Below are positions 1-12,396 of a stretch of DNA of 64,000 nucleotides, piece by piece. Every line of letters begins with the position of its first letter. The first letter of the stretch is position 1. The DNA is from Spodoptera frugiperda. Taxonomy: Eukaryota; Arthropoda; Insecta; Lepidoptera; Noctuidae. Location: contig NC_064234.1 of NCBI RefSeq assembly GCF_023101765.2, forward strand, positions 2,790,001-2,854,000, in the 5' to 3' direction. The translations under genes were made by a program, and so were the position numbers. The notes beneath the pieces were generated by a model. That model saw only the letters and a list, made by a program, of their open reading frames with translations, was not told the origin of the DNA and did no database searches.

Positions 1-2129
1 TTTTCCACCAGAGATGCCATAAGGCCACTAATACTAGTAGCTATTAAATAGCGACTACTATGTTTAACATACCATCTTCATTTAGACACCTTTAGACAAA
101 AAGACATGTTTTCTTATAAATTCATACTTTCCATCTCAAAAACCAGTAAAAGAACCAGAAAATATAATCACAAACCTACTGTGTGTATTCTAATTTCCAT
201 AACTAGCCAAATAAGACGTAGCTATTTAAAAATAAATAAGCCAGCGAAGATATTACACGTTGCCAGTGTTGCCAGTGTGGGCTGGTGGCGTCACGCGTCG
301 CTGATAATTCGCGCCACTGCTGAAAATGAGCTGCATATCACTGGTCTTCTGCGTGTACAGGGTGCTTGTTGTTTTGTTAGTTAATGTGTTGGATTTTTAT
401 ATGAGAAGTTATATAAAAATGTGTTTGGGATTGCAGTTGCTAATTTAATTATGGGAAGTGTTAGTAAGTTTAAAAAAATGTGTTGTTTAATTATGATTTT
501 CTAATGAAACAATGTCCTGCTTGAATATGAATTTTAAATTAACAATAAAATCATTTAAAGGAATTATTTAGTCTTCATCTTCGGCAGTATCATGTCAGCT
601 ATAATACATAGGCCATCATAGCGTATAATTATTATTTATGATTAGCTGAGTGTAAATTAGATAATAAGGTACGATGGGGTTGACGTATCCATTTGGACAA
701 AAACCCCTTAAGATAATAAAGAAAAAAAAGAAGTTTTGACGATTGGACCTAAAATACCTAGTCGTTGCTGGATGAACATGCATTAAGATGGTTACTTCCA
801 AAGTGCTTAATGATAAAATATGCCTATACCCATAAAAAGCAAAATAATAACAAAAAAAAAATACCAATACACAATTTGAAACACCCTGTACCCTCTCCTT
901 ATAGTGCGGCAGACACTGTTCGCCGCGCAGGCGTAAAAATTAAAATAAACAAAAGCAACATTCGTCCTATACCCGCAGGCCGGCCGTATTAAACCTTTTG
1001 TCCTAAGATTAGCTGTTAAGAAAAGCCTTAATACTACGCTCTGTCGTCTGAACCTCACTGCTACGGAATTAGTCGGGTTTTGTAGGGGGAGGGGGCTACT
1101 TTTGTTACTGCTCTTTTAAATGTGAAACTATGAGGAATGAAGTAGTGTTGGAGGTTGATGCTTAGTGGTTCTGGGCTTGTTTTGTCTTTGTTTTTAGAAC
1201 TGTTTGTGGTTGTGAGTTCTGTTTTGTTTCGTTGGGTATCTGTTGCTTGTGAGAAGTTATGGTTGGGTGATAATGGTTTGTTGATGAAAGGATTGAAAAC
1301 TAAAGGCTGTCAGTAATAGTCTCGCACCATATAATCACCAAAAAACCTTATAAACCAATCAATGAGCAGACTGACGGTCTTATTAAAAAACAATATTTTC
1401 TCTAGACACCGATATATATTTAAATTCCAAAAATTAAACGTTTTGTTTCGTTTTTTTCTAAGTATGCAATAAACTGCATGTCAACCTTGTAGACAATTTG
1501 ATGATAGTTAAAATGACAGCCAGTTTCGTATCTGCATAATTATAAAATTTGGTTACGACATTTGAAAATAAATATATGATTCAATAAGTAATATTTTATA
1601 TTTAGCAGACGATCAATGTCATTACGTAAGAATGCTATATGTGATCGTATCAATATCAAATACTAAATACGACACTCACCTTGGAACAATTTATAAGTTT
1701 GTACTTTCCCAAATTTTCTCGAGGCCAAACACTGTGCAAGTCATATGACTAATAATGTCCTCACTTGTATTTCTTTTCCAAAATTCTTCAAATATAATTT
1801 AATTGACTTAAATCTTTAATAACTTTTTTAAAGGTAGGCCGATTGCCTAATGTAAGCTAATAAATAAAATTCAATGAACACATAAACGACGATCAAAAAC
1901 TAATCAACTAATTGTAATTTTAATAAAACTCTAATCAAAGAACACAATCTACACAAATCGCACAGTGGACACAACACTAAATTTTCGTAGCCAAAAAAAA
2001 AAATGTCGGAAAAAAAATTATCTCAACATTTATCACAACGTAGAATTCCTTTTTAAAAGTAAATTCTTTTCTTTAGCATCGATGGAAAGAACAGCGAAAG
2101 AGAATTAATGCAAAACAAAAGTCCCGCTA
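1..2129. other. Unique AT-rich DNA
   Basis: No gene seen. Points of note are a GC-richer patch at 250-370 with a TGCCAGTGT tandem pair, and another at 900-1060 containing GGCCGGCC. Short frames here lack coding features. Confidence 0.5.
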
Positions 2130-2470
2130 TCTGGATGGTGGGCGGAGTGCCGGCACTAAATTACTCGATGGGCGTCAACCCACCGCCATGTATCAATCAG
2201 GCTGGCCTAGATTTATGGGACAGTTCACTTCGGAATCGTTAGCCTCCGCGACGAAAATGTGTTACTGTTATCCTGTGTCTTCCGACTTTTCTCTTTTTTC
2301 CGAGGGGTGGGGTGTTGCGTTCGTTTATCTAGACTTGCGAAAATACGAATTGCGTGCGATTGTACTCGCTGTAATTCGGGGAGAAAGCTTTTATGTGCTT
2401 CAAATACGTTAGGAAAAATGTGTAATACAGAATCTTATAATTCCGACGAAGAAGCAAAAGTACCATGATT
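2130..2470. other. GC-richer island without a recognised gene
   Basis: Base composition rises against the flanks, with GGTGGGCGGAGTGCCGGCAC and overlapping plus-strand frames of 74 and 69 codons (2188-2412, 2259-2468). Neither frame resembles a known protein. It could be a promoter-proximal or regulatory segment, or an old transposon. Confidence 0.3.
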
Positions 2471-4072
2471 TTTCCTCAAAATTAAATCCATGTTAAATTT
2501 TCGAACTTAATTAATCTACTTTATTTCCAAAAAGCCCCATATGTACACTAACGCCCAGTTCCCACAGAATTAAACTCCCGCAAAATGGTCAAGTTAAAAA
2601 ACCTTTTAACACGCCAGGAATACAATAAAAACATTTATAAAATTAACGTTTTCCAGTGGTGTACGGCATCAGCATTGATGCTTCTGTCCCATCCTTTGTC
2701 GGCGTGAAGCACTGTGCTCTTGTCATGTTGACATAAATGGAAAAAATGCGAATGGACGCCACACTGAGGCTAATTTCCTTTTCAATGTTCCCCGTCCGTG
2801 TGTCCATGTCAGTCCGGCTTGACGTCGCTTTCAGCTATTTCAAGCTTTGATGTTGTTTTTGATGATAATTAATTATGTTTGTAATTTTTTTCGCATGTAT
2901 GACTTTGTAATTAATATATTTTTTATGATGTTCTAATCTCCTTTTTTTTAACGAGTGTCTGTGATTTTTGTTGGTAATTTGAAATGGTTGGTAATCAAAT
3001 AAATTATATTTCTATTACAATAACATAATAAGTAAACATTGTTTCACAAAAATCATATTTGAAAATTATCACTACCAAAGGATTGGTTTTCCAAAACCAC
3101 TATATTATTTAATTACAACTAATTTTAACTATAAAATATTTCATGGGGCAATAACCCTATATGTCCATGGACATCTCCATTCCCATGACTACTTACACAC
3201 AAGCACCACAATATTTTTCGAGTCCTTTCTCAAAAAACTGTTGCGATCCAAGTCACACACCTTCCGCGTACGAAATATGAGCGACACGCGTAACGGTAAC
3301 GATACGATTACGTAAACACACACAACTCACACCTGTGCGGTATTTACGAGTTGTGCTCGACTGTACGCGAATTTATTTGCACTGTTGTTACTTTTGTGCT
3401 TTATAGTACGACTTCATTGAATGATTGCTTGTTAATTTTTATGAAAAATGTTTACGAGCCGCGTTTGTTTTATGTTTTGTGTGTGTGTGTGTGTGTGTGA
3501 TGATTTAAAGGCAATTTGATGGAATTGTTTGTAGTGAATTTTTTACCTGTGGTGCATTCGTGATTGTCTATTTTTATCAGAAGGGTTGGTTGATAATTCA
3601 ATTTTTTTAGCTGTAGTATATTATTTCACTGCATTGAGTTTGCAATCATCACTAGTGAATACTTCGAAATCGTAATGCTGATTATTTTGACATTGATATT
3701 AAATTCGATACCTAACACTAAAAGTAGTTTAATAATTGAACCAAAGCGATAAAGTAATTTATTATCAATATTTAAATATGGCATTACAATTATAGATACA
3801 GTAAATATGCAATTTAAAAATTAGATTTATTTCTGTCATTGTATGCAATGGCCAATTTGCTAACTCAATACAGTTCTGAGTTTGATCACAAGATCGTGAC
3901 GTCACAGTGGTAGTAAGCTGCACTTTTATAAATTTATCTGTATTGTACTTTATTTCGTACTAAAGAAACATTATTTCACGTAAACCAAGATTAATCTCCA
4001 CCACTATCAACGTCACCATTTTGTTTCTTCAATCTTAAAAAAAAAATATTAATAAAAATGCAAATTTCAAGT
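2471..4072. other. Unique AT-rich DNA
   Basis: No gene. It contains the GT microsatellite, a CpG-containing patch at 3260-3375 and a perfect CRE palindrome TGACGTCA at 3897-3904. Confidence 0.5.
3478..3499. repeat. (GT)n microsatellite
   Basis: About eleven uninterrupted GT units. Confidence 0.95.
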
Positions 4073-4074
4073 TT

Positions 4075-4410
4075 AATTCAACGGTCCGATTAGCCTCCTT
4101 GAGGGTACACTGACGTAGATAACCGACAGCGCTGAGGTACAGTCGTGCAGATAAGCGGCTTTCATTACTGGCGTGTCGCGGCGACAATGGATTGCGACAA
4201 CAAATCTCGTCGCTGAGTTATTTGTTGCTTCTGAGGTTATGTCCGTGACTGTACCTGTTATTGATGCTTTTGTTCTTAAGAGTAGTGCAGGACTCAAGGA
4301 GAGAAGACAAGAGTATTCATTAGATCTGTAAAGATACGTGAAAATATGCATTAAGACATTACGGTCTTGATTACCGATGACAACTATAAGAGATTTCCTT
4401 ACAGTCAAAT
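4075..4410 (-). other. Open stretch of 111 codons, coding status unclear
   Basis: The minus-strand frame 4073-4408 is one of the longer frames outside repeats, in locally GC-richer DNA. The peptide is Ser/Thr-rich with no domain I recognise. It could be an exon or transposon debris. The start is arbitrary. Confidence 0.2.
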
Positions 4411-4439
4411 AAATTGGTCCAATGAATATGTTTTATACT

Positions 4440-4620
4440 TTTTTATGAAGGGTGAAACATCATGCCATGTCTTCTCTCGCCTTGGGTGAGGTGACTGACT
4501 GACTGACTAAAAACTACCCCGTTCCATCTGCTACTTTCCGAGCCATAGCTGTTGTAACCCACTAGGCAGTTTGCATCTCTGGATCGGTGGTGGTGGTGGT
4601 CTCATGGCCCTTTGAGGCGC
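4440..4620 (-). mobile_element. Solo LINE 3' untranslated fragment, family D
   Basis: On the minus strand GCGCCTCAAAGGGCCATGAG, ACGGGGTAGTTTTTAGTCAG and CACCTCACCCAAGGCGAGAG match the 3' end of the R1-like LINE at 23974-24675. A small GACT microsatellite (4491-4509) has grown inside. Confidence 0.7.
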
Positions 4621-6609
4621 ATACAGAACGCGACGTGCTGTGCACGGGATATGTGGTTCATACTTAAGTACCTAATAATTTTATTCTCTGCGTAAGAGTA
4701 AATAATCTCATACACTCATCAAAAACACAGTTAACTGAGCGCTACTCCTAAAATTCTGAGTATTCAATCCAATTATTCTTAATTTGATTGAGATTACTTC
4801 AAATAATTTCGTATTTTATCGAAACAGATTAATTTTCAACTCAGTTTATTTATTATTGCACCTAATTCTCTTCTCATTTTAGATCGAGCAGAGTCGGAAA
4901 TATCTAAAATCAATTTAATTTCACTCAAACACGACACGCTAATGTAAACATATCTGCCTTTTATAACCTCTACTTTACGATGACACCAAAGTAAACTGCG
5001 CTTGCGCATCCGACATAATACGTAACTGTCTGCGCTTCGGGATAAATTGGATGGGTTAATTTTGGATGATTTTCATCACATATTTTCAGACTTTGCCATA
5101 AATATGTTTCGATTGAGTTAGATTCCTGTCTATTTGTGAACTTTATTATTTGACTGGAAATCGATTAGTCAATGTCTAGGTGTAAATCTAATCTGCACTG
5201 GATTTTACTATCATTATTTTGGATCCCAATAAATTGTTATCGTTCTTACGTTATCGTTATTTTCATTTTTCGTTATTATTAATTTTGTTCCCGTAACACA
5301 TAATTAATTATATTTCATCATTGTTTACTTGTAGTTACCATAATTAGGTTTTACGATCATAGTTCTTGACATTGTGTCTGGAATGTCATTATTAAAAAGA
5401 CATCCAATAACACTACAGTTACTCAACAAGCATGAGGTCTCTAGACTACAATCCTCATGTATTTTAAAATATGTACAGTACAAAAAGAGACAGAGAAATA
5501 AACAACATAAAATGAAGTAAACTAAAAAAAAATCCGATCGACTCGCCTCCCCTACGCATTCCACTAAGCAGTTACGTTCTCCTGTCGTTCCTCACGTATG
5601 TTTTGACACACTCACGATATATTACCAGAGCCAGTAAACGTTCAGTGATGTACGGCGTAAAACTACGCATTGTGGCCAGTGGGCAGTTCAGGTGATTCGC
5701 TAGAAAAAACTAATAAAGTACAATTGTAGCCAATTTTAACTGTTTGTATGAATGAGTCATTAATGTGTATGTCTACTGCACGTTTGCAATGTAAATATAA
5801 TTATAATGTTAATTTGTTTAGTGAGTTTATCTTTTTGTTTTATTTTGTTCGGTTTGAAGATGTTTTTGGCTTGGATTTATGGTGGTGTTTCCTGTTTATA
5901 TGGCGATGTAGGTAATGGTGTTTGTTGTTGATGTGAATCAGTAGGAATTTTGTTAGTCATTTGTGGTGAGAAGCGCAGTGGGTATTTTAAAACATTAAAC
6001 ATTTTTGACCCCTATCTGTCAAACTGCTTGTTATTTTTTTTTATTAATTTAAAGTTTTCCATTTGTTAAGTTTGAATAAGTTTCATGAGTTAAATTTTTC
6101 ACATTTTAGTATTTTTTTATTTTTGTTTTTAACCATGATCGTCTCTCTAACCTCTTTCCACTACTCTCTGTACAGAGCTGTCTAAGGCAAATCTTTAACA
6201 TAAATAAAATACCTACTTATTTCTATTGTTCCTAAAATAGTCCAGATAACATACCATTTAGTACACAAACGAATCTGTAAAACCTCAATATTTGAAAGTC
6301 ACAGCGCTGTATCTTTTTGAAGAAGTTAATATAATATAGATATTTCTAGCAACTGATTTCGTAAGTCAATTAATACAAGTTGTCATTTGTCAATATATTA
6401 CCACACACCAATACATCTGAGCTGGTGGGAAAAGTGATAGTGAATCGACAGCGCAACAACAATAGATAATATTTTACAAACACTGCCAGGGACGCTGAAC
6501 ATTTACGATGAGTTTTAAAATAACTTAACAATACTTTTATTTTTTGAAGGAGAATGCTGTTTGACGTCGTTAATATAAAACAGATCAAATCAGCAACAAA
6601 GCAGCAAGG
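4621..6609. other. Unique AT-rich DNA
   Basis: No gene or recognised repeat. The minus-strand frame at 5325-5564 is Cys/Phe-rich from AT-rich sequence and is not supported. Confidence 0.5.
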
Positions 6610-6802
6610 GGATCACTTTTCTTTACAGCCTCCATTTTTCTTAAGTCAGGGAAATATCCTTAAAACCTTCTCCTAAATCTGAAAAATACTATGCCAAAGA
6701 CCGTATCGATATCAGTTCAGCCAATCGCGAGATAGTCAAGCACATACTATACATACTGGTCACACTGACAACTTCTTTTTTTTTTTGAAGTTGGTTAAAA
6801 GT
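6610..6802. repeat. Dispersed repeat family F
   Basis: TTCTTAAGTCAGGGAAATATCC, CTCCTAAATCTGAAAAATACTATGCC and GAAGTTGGTTAAAAG match the copy at 30505-30700 in order. It is likely a worn transposon remnant. Confidence 0.55.
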
Positions 6803-6939
6803 TACGAAAATGGATTTAATTTAAAGTCTCCTTGGATTCGTCAGGTGCTGCGACTATTTGTTCCTTGTGGTAAATCAACACCGATTTGCATAAAACTCTA
6901 AAGCTTTGCGATTTATCTCTATTTCTCTAAGTAGTCTCT

Positions 6940-7125
6940 TAGTATGAGTTTAAAGTATAAAGTTCGATTTTTGGGCAGAGATACACTTAGTACGTGTTTA
7001 CTTTACGTTAAAAGTAATCCAAACGAAAGGGCGTTCGACGTTCTGATTGGTTGGTTTTTTGAGCCGGCCAATCAGAGCGTCGAACGCGCTCTCATTTCGA
7101 TCAAAGTTTATACTTTTAGTTTACA
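6940..7125. mobile_element. Hairpin MITE-like element
   Basis: A 20-bp inverted repeat with one mismatch (7031-7050 and 7068-7087) surrounds a 17-base loop, inside weaker matching arms. A related segment lies at 20336-20447 (CCAATCAGACCGCTGAACGCGCTCT). Outer borders are approximate. The small open frames over it are by-products. Confidence 0.65.
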
Positions 7126-9860
7126 ATCCCTGTGCTTACATAATTTTACTACTTATTGTTATTTTTTCGTATTGTTTCTCTTTGGGAATGTTGATTCGCT
7201 TGATTGATGGGTTCTATTCTTATCTATCCGCCTGTCTCAGTAATGACAGGTTCGAATTCAATTTTCGACATTTCTGTTTTTGAAGATTACTGTTTGTATT
7301 GTTTAAGATAAGATATTTTGTTTTGTATTTAGCAATCAATGTTGCGAGTTATTTTTGTGATTCACAAACTAATTTATTGTGTTGTTGAAAAAGTTAGTAA
7401 CACAATCCAAATAAAAGCCAGCATGTTTTAGTTTTTATTGCAATAGGTTAAGGTTACCATTAAATATTACTTTGTTTTTCACTTCATGCAAAAGATTTTA
7501 ATCAATTTCAGAATGAATGAAAGTAAAGTTGATTGGTCCAAAATAAACATTTATATAAATTGGCTTCATAATGAACACAGTAAAAGTATTTATAGACACT
7601 GTCAGTCTGTTTCTTACGTCTAGACATTTTTTACCATCTCATACCATCCCTGTTTCTATTCAACTATAGCTATCACCCGTATCACATTATAAATCTCATA
7701 CATACAAATGGAACAGAGGTCTACAATGTAAGTATAGTTCAGAATTCAGGAGGCGTAACAATTAATAGAATTAGTGGGTAGTACTAGTGGGTAGCGGGTA
7801 GTGGGTAGTGGGTAGCGCGGGTAGAGCCACGACCAACATCTGCGCTCTCTTCATGAAAGTCAAAAGCGATTCGTCTCACGTTTCCCGAGCCGTGCCAAGT
7901 CTTTAACATATTTATGTCAAATTATTCGATGGATGTTATTAGTTAAGACTATTTTTTGTAGCATTTATAAGGTTGGTGTTAGTTTTTACAGCGTGATTCG
8001 AAATAAATGCATTATCTTTATGCTTACATGCCATGTATTGCATTGCAAAATAAAGTATTAAGTATTGATGTGTTAAAAAAGATATATACAAAAAACGAAC
8101 AGCCGTCAATAAAACCATCATAAAAAAAATATCATATTTTTCTAACATTTACGTAAAAACTACATTTTGAATAGAGTTGTCTTGTTAAAATATAACTGAC
8201 GGCAGTTTTGTTTTATTTATTCTGCCTCTAAAACCCCGACTGGCCGAACGTTTTCAGATACAAGTGACAATTCACGCCAATTCGTTTGCAGTGTACGCCT
8301 CTCACACCGAAATGTAATGTGACACTAGTCGAAATTAAGAAAAATATTGGAATTTAATAGCTATAAAGGTCATTTAAAAATATTAATTTGGATCTAAATA
8401 TGTTACATAAATATATTTGAAAAGGATAAAATAAACTTTAAGCTATCATAAAAATATCTTTCAACGAAATATTTTTATATGAACCTAAAGACATTAAGGA
8501 GAAATGTCGTAACATTTAATTGTGATCCGCCAAATGAAGACAAGAAGAATTTCTGAACTCTAAATAAGTAGCACATTAAACTTTATAACTATAATTTGTC
8601 CGATTCTTAATTTGTTGGCGTTCCAACCGAATTTGTGTGCAGTTATGGTATAGCGATACCCACTTTAAAACGTTTTCGTTAAGTTGAAAGTAGTTTTTGT
8701 ACTTTTTTGGAAAATAAAGTATTCTTCAGATCGTTATAATGAGTGAAAAGAAAGTTACATGTCTGTATTTGGGAAGGATTAATTAAATAACTAAATCAGA
8801 ATTTTCGTATAAGAACCACCGAAGAACTGGTACATACTACCACAATGTTTATATGCTGGAGTACCATTTTAACCAGGTTGAGTAAATTTAATAATGATGA
8901 GCCAACTAGGCAGTTTGTTTAAAAAATCTACTCATAAGTATATGTTAAATATTAACAAAATCTTTTTATTAAGACAGAATGAGACAAATCTCTAAAACAC
9001 ATTCCTGCATTACACACGACGGTGTGATAGCCAGCCACGTCCCCAATAAAAAAAAGACGTTGACTTATTTACATTTTACATAAAAACGCTATCCATTGGT
9101 CGTCAGTCAATCGACTTTCAGAATTTTATTTCTGTACAGCAGACATGAATCCATGACTTTTCGATATAAACATTTTTTCACTCGATTTTACGAATTGAAG
9201 TCGTTGAAAAATTGACCTTTTGGCTTTAATTGGTTTATTGATAGTCCGGCCATGTTATTTTTAAAATAAACAAAGTCCATGGAGGATTTTTCTAAATTGA
9301 CGTTTGAATTTTTTAAATATGATGACGAGAGTGGTGTTGTTAAAAACGTTTTCTGGTTTCCACTAATAAAATTGATTTGGTTAGCCAATATTTTGAATAT
9401 TGTTTACTCTAAAAATGTCGGCCTAATTTCGTTTCGGTTTTAAATATGCAAATTTTTAGTCTGGATGTTGAAGGGTAGCTAATAGAATAGTTTGCCGAGT
9501 TAAACCTATGTTATTTCATTTCATATTTTTATGAAACGTAAAAATAACTTGATTTTAATCTAATCTTGTTATTTTGATTCTTTTAAGAAAGTTAACTAGA
9601 AATTCTAGACAAATTAAAATTATGTATCACAAATTGTGATTGTGATCAATAATGTGATTCATCATGACATTGACTTTACACCAATCACATTCAAATTATG
9701 ATCTTATTAATACACTATTCCCCCGAAAAACATTAATGGACTAAATCATTCAACCCATTTAAGAAAAATATCAGCCTATCGTCCAGCACAATCAGTCACA
9801 AATCCTGGACATTGTGTAACAGGAGTCTACCAACCCCTTATTAGACAAAAATACACATCT
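7126..9860. other. Unique AT-rich DNA
   Basis: No gene is seen. The G-rich minisatellite at 7774 is the only structured feature. Confidence 0.5.
7774..7824 (+). repeat. GTGGGTA minisatellite with G-quadruplex potential
   Basis: Six GGG runs occur at 7776, 7789, 7796, 7803, 7810 and 7819. The 7789-7812 stretch fits G3-N4-G3-N4-G3-N4-G3. Confidence 0.85.
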
Positions 9861-9990
9861 CAGCAAGTTCGGACCTCCCTAGGTCCGGGTTTAATTATCG
9901 GCCACTAAATTAAGTTGGGCCCGGTTCTGCTGCCTTGCAGTTCGGACGTGTTTTGTGAGATCGCTGCGATCGCAATATAGCGGATAAGAA
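9861..9990. other. GC-rich island with short inverted repeats
   Basis: It contains CGGACCT-CCCT-AGGTCCG, GGGCCCGG and CGCTGCGATCGC within 130 bases, among AT-rich DNA. No frame or known repeat explains it. A regulatory element or unannotated first exon is possible. Confidence 0.3.
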
Positions 9991-11177
9991 TGTTGAGGAC
10001 TTTGTAACGGGGTTCAGAGTGTGATTACGGATTTTGAATCTTATGGTGATTTGTGAATAGGTGTTGTTGTTGTGTGGCTAATGTTGTACGGTAGTGTTGG
10101 TTCTGGTTTACAGGAGTTGCAATTGATAATGTATGCTATAGGCAAAATTGAAAGCTACTTAATTTTTTGTGTGCATAGAAATTATGTTCATGCTTCAGTT
10201 ATTCATATTTATAAATAGGTAGGTTTCAGTTATTTATTTACTTAAAGTTATTGCACATTGGTACAATGGCATTTTTTCTTGTCAAACTTCTGTAGAGATA
10301 ATACGGTAGGTGCAAATGAGTCCGACTGTAACCCGTCCAAATAATATTAAACAGTAATTATTTATTTACTGTTATTTGTGTGCATCCAATATTATTTTAC
10401 TGGACAACGTGAAGACCACAACATTGCACCTTGAAATAACAAGACAAAAAGACACAGATTCCCACAACATTTAAGTATTTGAAGTTCAATGCTTCACTTG
10501 TGCCCTTCTTGTTCTAATTCCCACGAAACAAGTCAATATTTGGTTTACAAATAGTGCAATTATTACTGTTGCTGTACTTATTGTTGTTTTCAAGATGGTT
10601 GCATAAGAGAAACAACATGGATTCGTTTTAGCACGATGGTTTTACCAGACCATTGGTAAAGTAGTTTATTGTTTTAGTAGATAAATATATTCTAGAATAT
10701 ATTATGATAGGACATATTTACATAGAAATGCTAGGATATGAAAATTTTGATGTGAAAGGTATGTCGCAGAGATCCAGGTCCGAACAGCGAAAGGATTGAT
10801 AGATTAAAGCTCTTTCTTGTTTCGGTGGGTAGTGGTTCATGGCCGTTGCTAGTTGGTGGAGCGATTTTTCTCGTAGATCAAAAAATAATGACAAATAATT
10901 TTATATCTCATTAGTAATTTCAAATTATTGAGGCTGAATCGAACGTCTTCAGATGCGACTACTAGCCTAAGAAATATTTCTACTTTTAGGCAAAACTTCA
11001 ACCAATAGATAACATTTTCTCTACTCATCAACATTTCGTTACTCCAAATATTCCTGACGAACGCTAATTAATTTTTGAAAAACAAACAGGGACGATCTTT
11101 TGATCTTTTGTAACCCCAAATATTTTTAGCCCTATATATAATACGAGGCTAGTCAAACAATTTATGAAGCACATGAC

Positions 11178-11378
11178 ATGTCATCGGCACGTGTATTGGT
11201 GCCTACAGTACGCAATACGCGCGGTGCACTACGCTACTACGCCCGCTGGTACGCCGCGGGCACATTGTGGGGACAACGGGACAAAACATCAGCTCTGTTC
11301 GTGACTGTACATCAAACGTCTTTTGATTTTGGATGGCTTTATACAGTCGTGTTGGTGATATTTTTATTTATTAAATAA
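11178..11378 (+). CDS. Doubtful small ORF, 66 codons, in a GC-richer patch
   Basis: The first 40 codons lie in a clear GC-rich patch (11185-11300) within AT-rich DNA; the last 15 codons encode a hydrophobic tail, LYTVVLVIFLFIK. AATAAA follows the stop within 10 bases. I cannot match it to a family; a transposon remnant is as likely as a gene. Confidence 0.15.
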   Translation: MSSARVLVPTVRNTRGALRYYARWYAAGTLWGQRDKTSALFVTVHQTSFDFGWLYTVVLVIFLFIK

Positions 11379-12102
11379 AAAAAGTATAAAATATTTTTAT
11401 TTGAAATGATTATTTGTTAAATTGTAAGTTATATAGAATAGAATCAGACATTGACATAATCCATGCTACACTCACTAACAATACAATTTTTAGTTTTTTA
11501 GGATAAAAAATTTAAAAATCTAGTTTCCTAAAAACCTATTGATTGTTAGTGTAAAATTTTAGTTTTTTGTGTTTAAAATGTCTTCAAATTAACTTTCTAC
11601 AGTGGTCCCATAAGCAAAAACAAGAAAATGAAAATTAATTAACTATATTTTACTATGTATAAAGTTTTATTTATTAAAAAATGACTTTTGATTACCTTAC
11701 ATTTTCCTAAATACTCACATGTACAAAATTAAAATATATTATTTATTAACTTTATAATTCTAAAACATATTCAGACAAAAGAAAAACAAAAACGTGACCG
11801 CAGTGTAGCACAACCCCAAGTCCAAATGACGATTAGAATTTATGTTAAAGACAATAACAGTAATGGAGGTTAGCAAAAGAACACAGAGGAACAAAATAAA
11901 ACATACAAGTACAAAGTAAAATAATAATTACCCGTACCACCTGAGGCGATGCGAAGATAAACCAGCAGCCGTATAAGCTTTTGTTATAAAAGATTTACTT
12001 TTTTATTCAATTAGTCACATAATACGAATGGAAAACGTCTAGGTCTTTGCCGTGATACGGACAGCCGCTTTGAAATGTTAAAGCTTATGCGTAATTGGAA
12101 AA

Positions 12103-12396
12103 TTGTGCCTTTTTACGTTTTTGTCTGGTGCGGTCATGTTTTGGCACACCGTGTTTGCTTTAGTTTTTGTTTATAGGTCCGAGTTTTGCTTTGCTGCTAC
12201 AATTTGCGCTTCTAGGCGTGTTCAAAAATTAATCGATTACTTCAAGTATTTTTTATATACATTTATTATTGCAATATTAATTATTTTTGTTGTGAAAACA
12301 TTATTAATTGTTTTTAAAAGAAAGACTGTCACTCAAGATAAGATTGACTTAAACGCCCAAGAAAGTTCCATACATTTTGCATCAGAACTCTCATAA
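12103..12396 (+). CDS. Doubtful small ORF, 97 codons, hydrophobic
   Basis: I do not recognise this frame. It would encode a peptide with a hydrophobic N-terminal segment (about residues 3-25) and a second one, FLYTFIIAILIIFVVKTLLIVF, followed by a charged polar end. In AT-rich DNA, T-rich frames readily look like membrane segments, and no promoter, intron signal or homology supports it. It is listed because of its length and two-segment layout only. Confidence 0.15.
   Translation: MCLFTFLSGAVMFWHTVFALVFVYRSEFCFAATICASRRVQKLIDYFKYFLYTFIIAILIIFVVKTLLIVFKRKTVTQDKIDLNAQESSIHFASELS

Noticed and set aside
7774..7824. GTGGGTA array considered as telomere-like sequence
   Set aside because: Insect telomere repeats are TTAGG; this unit differs and is internal.
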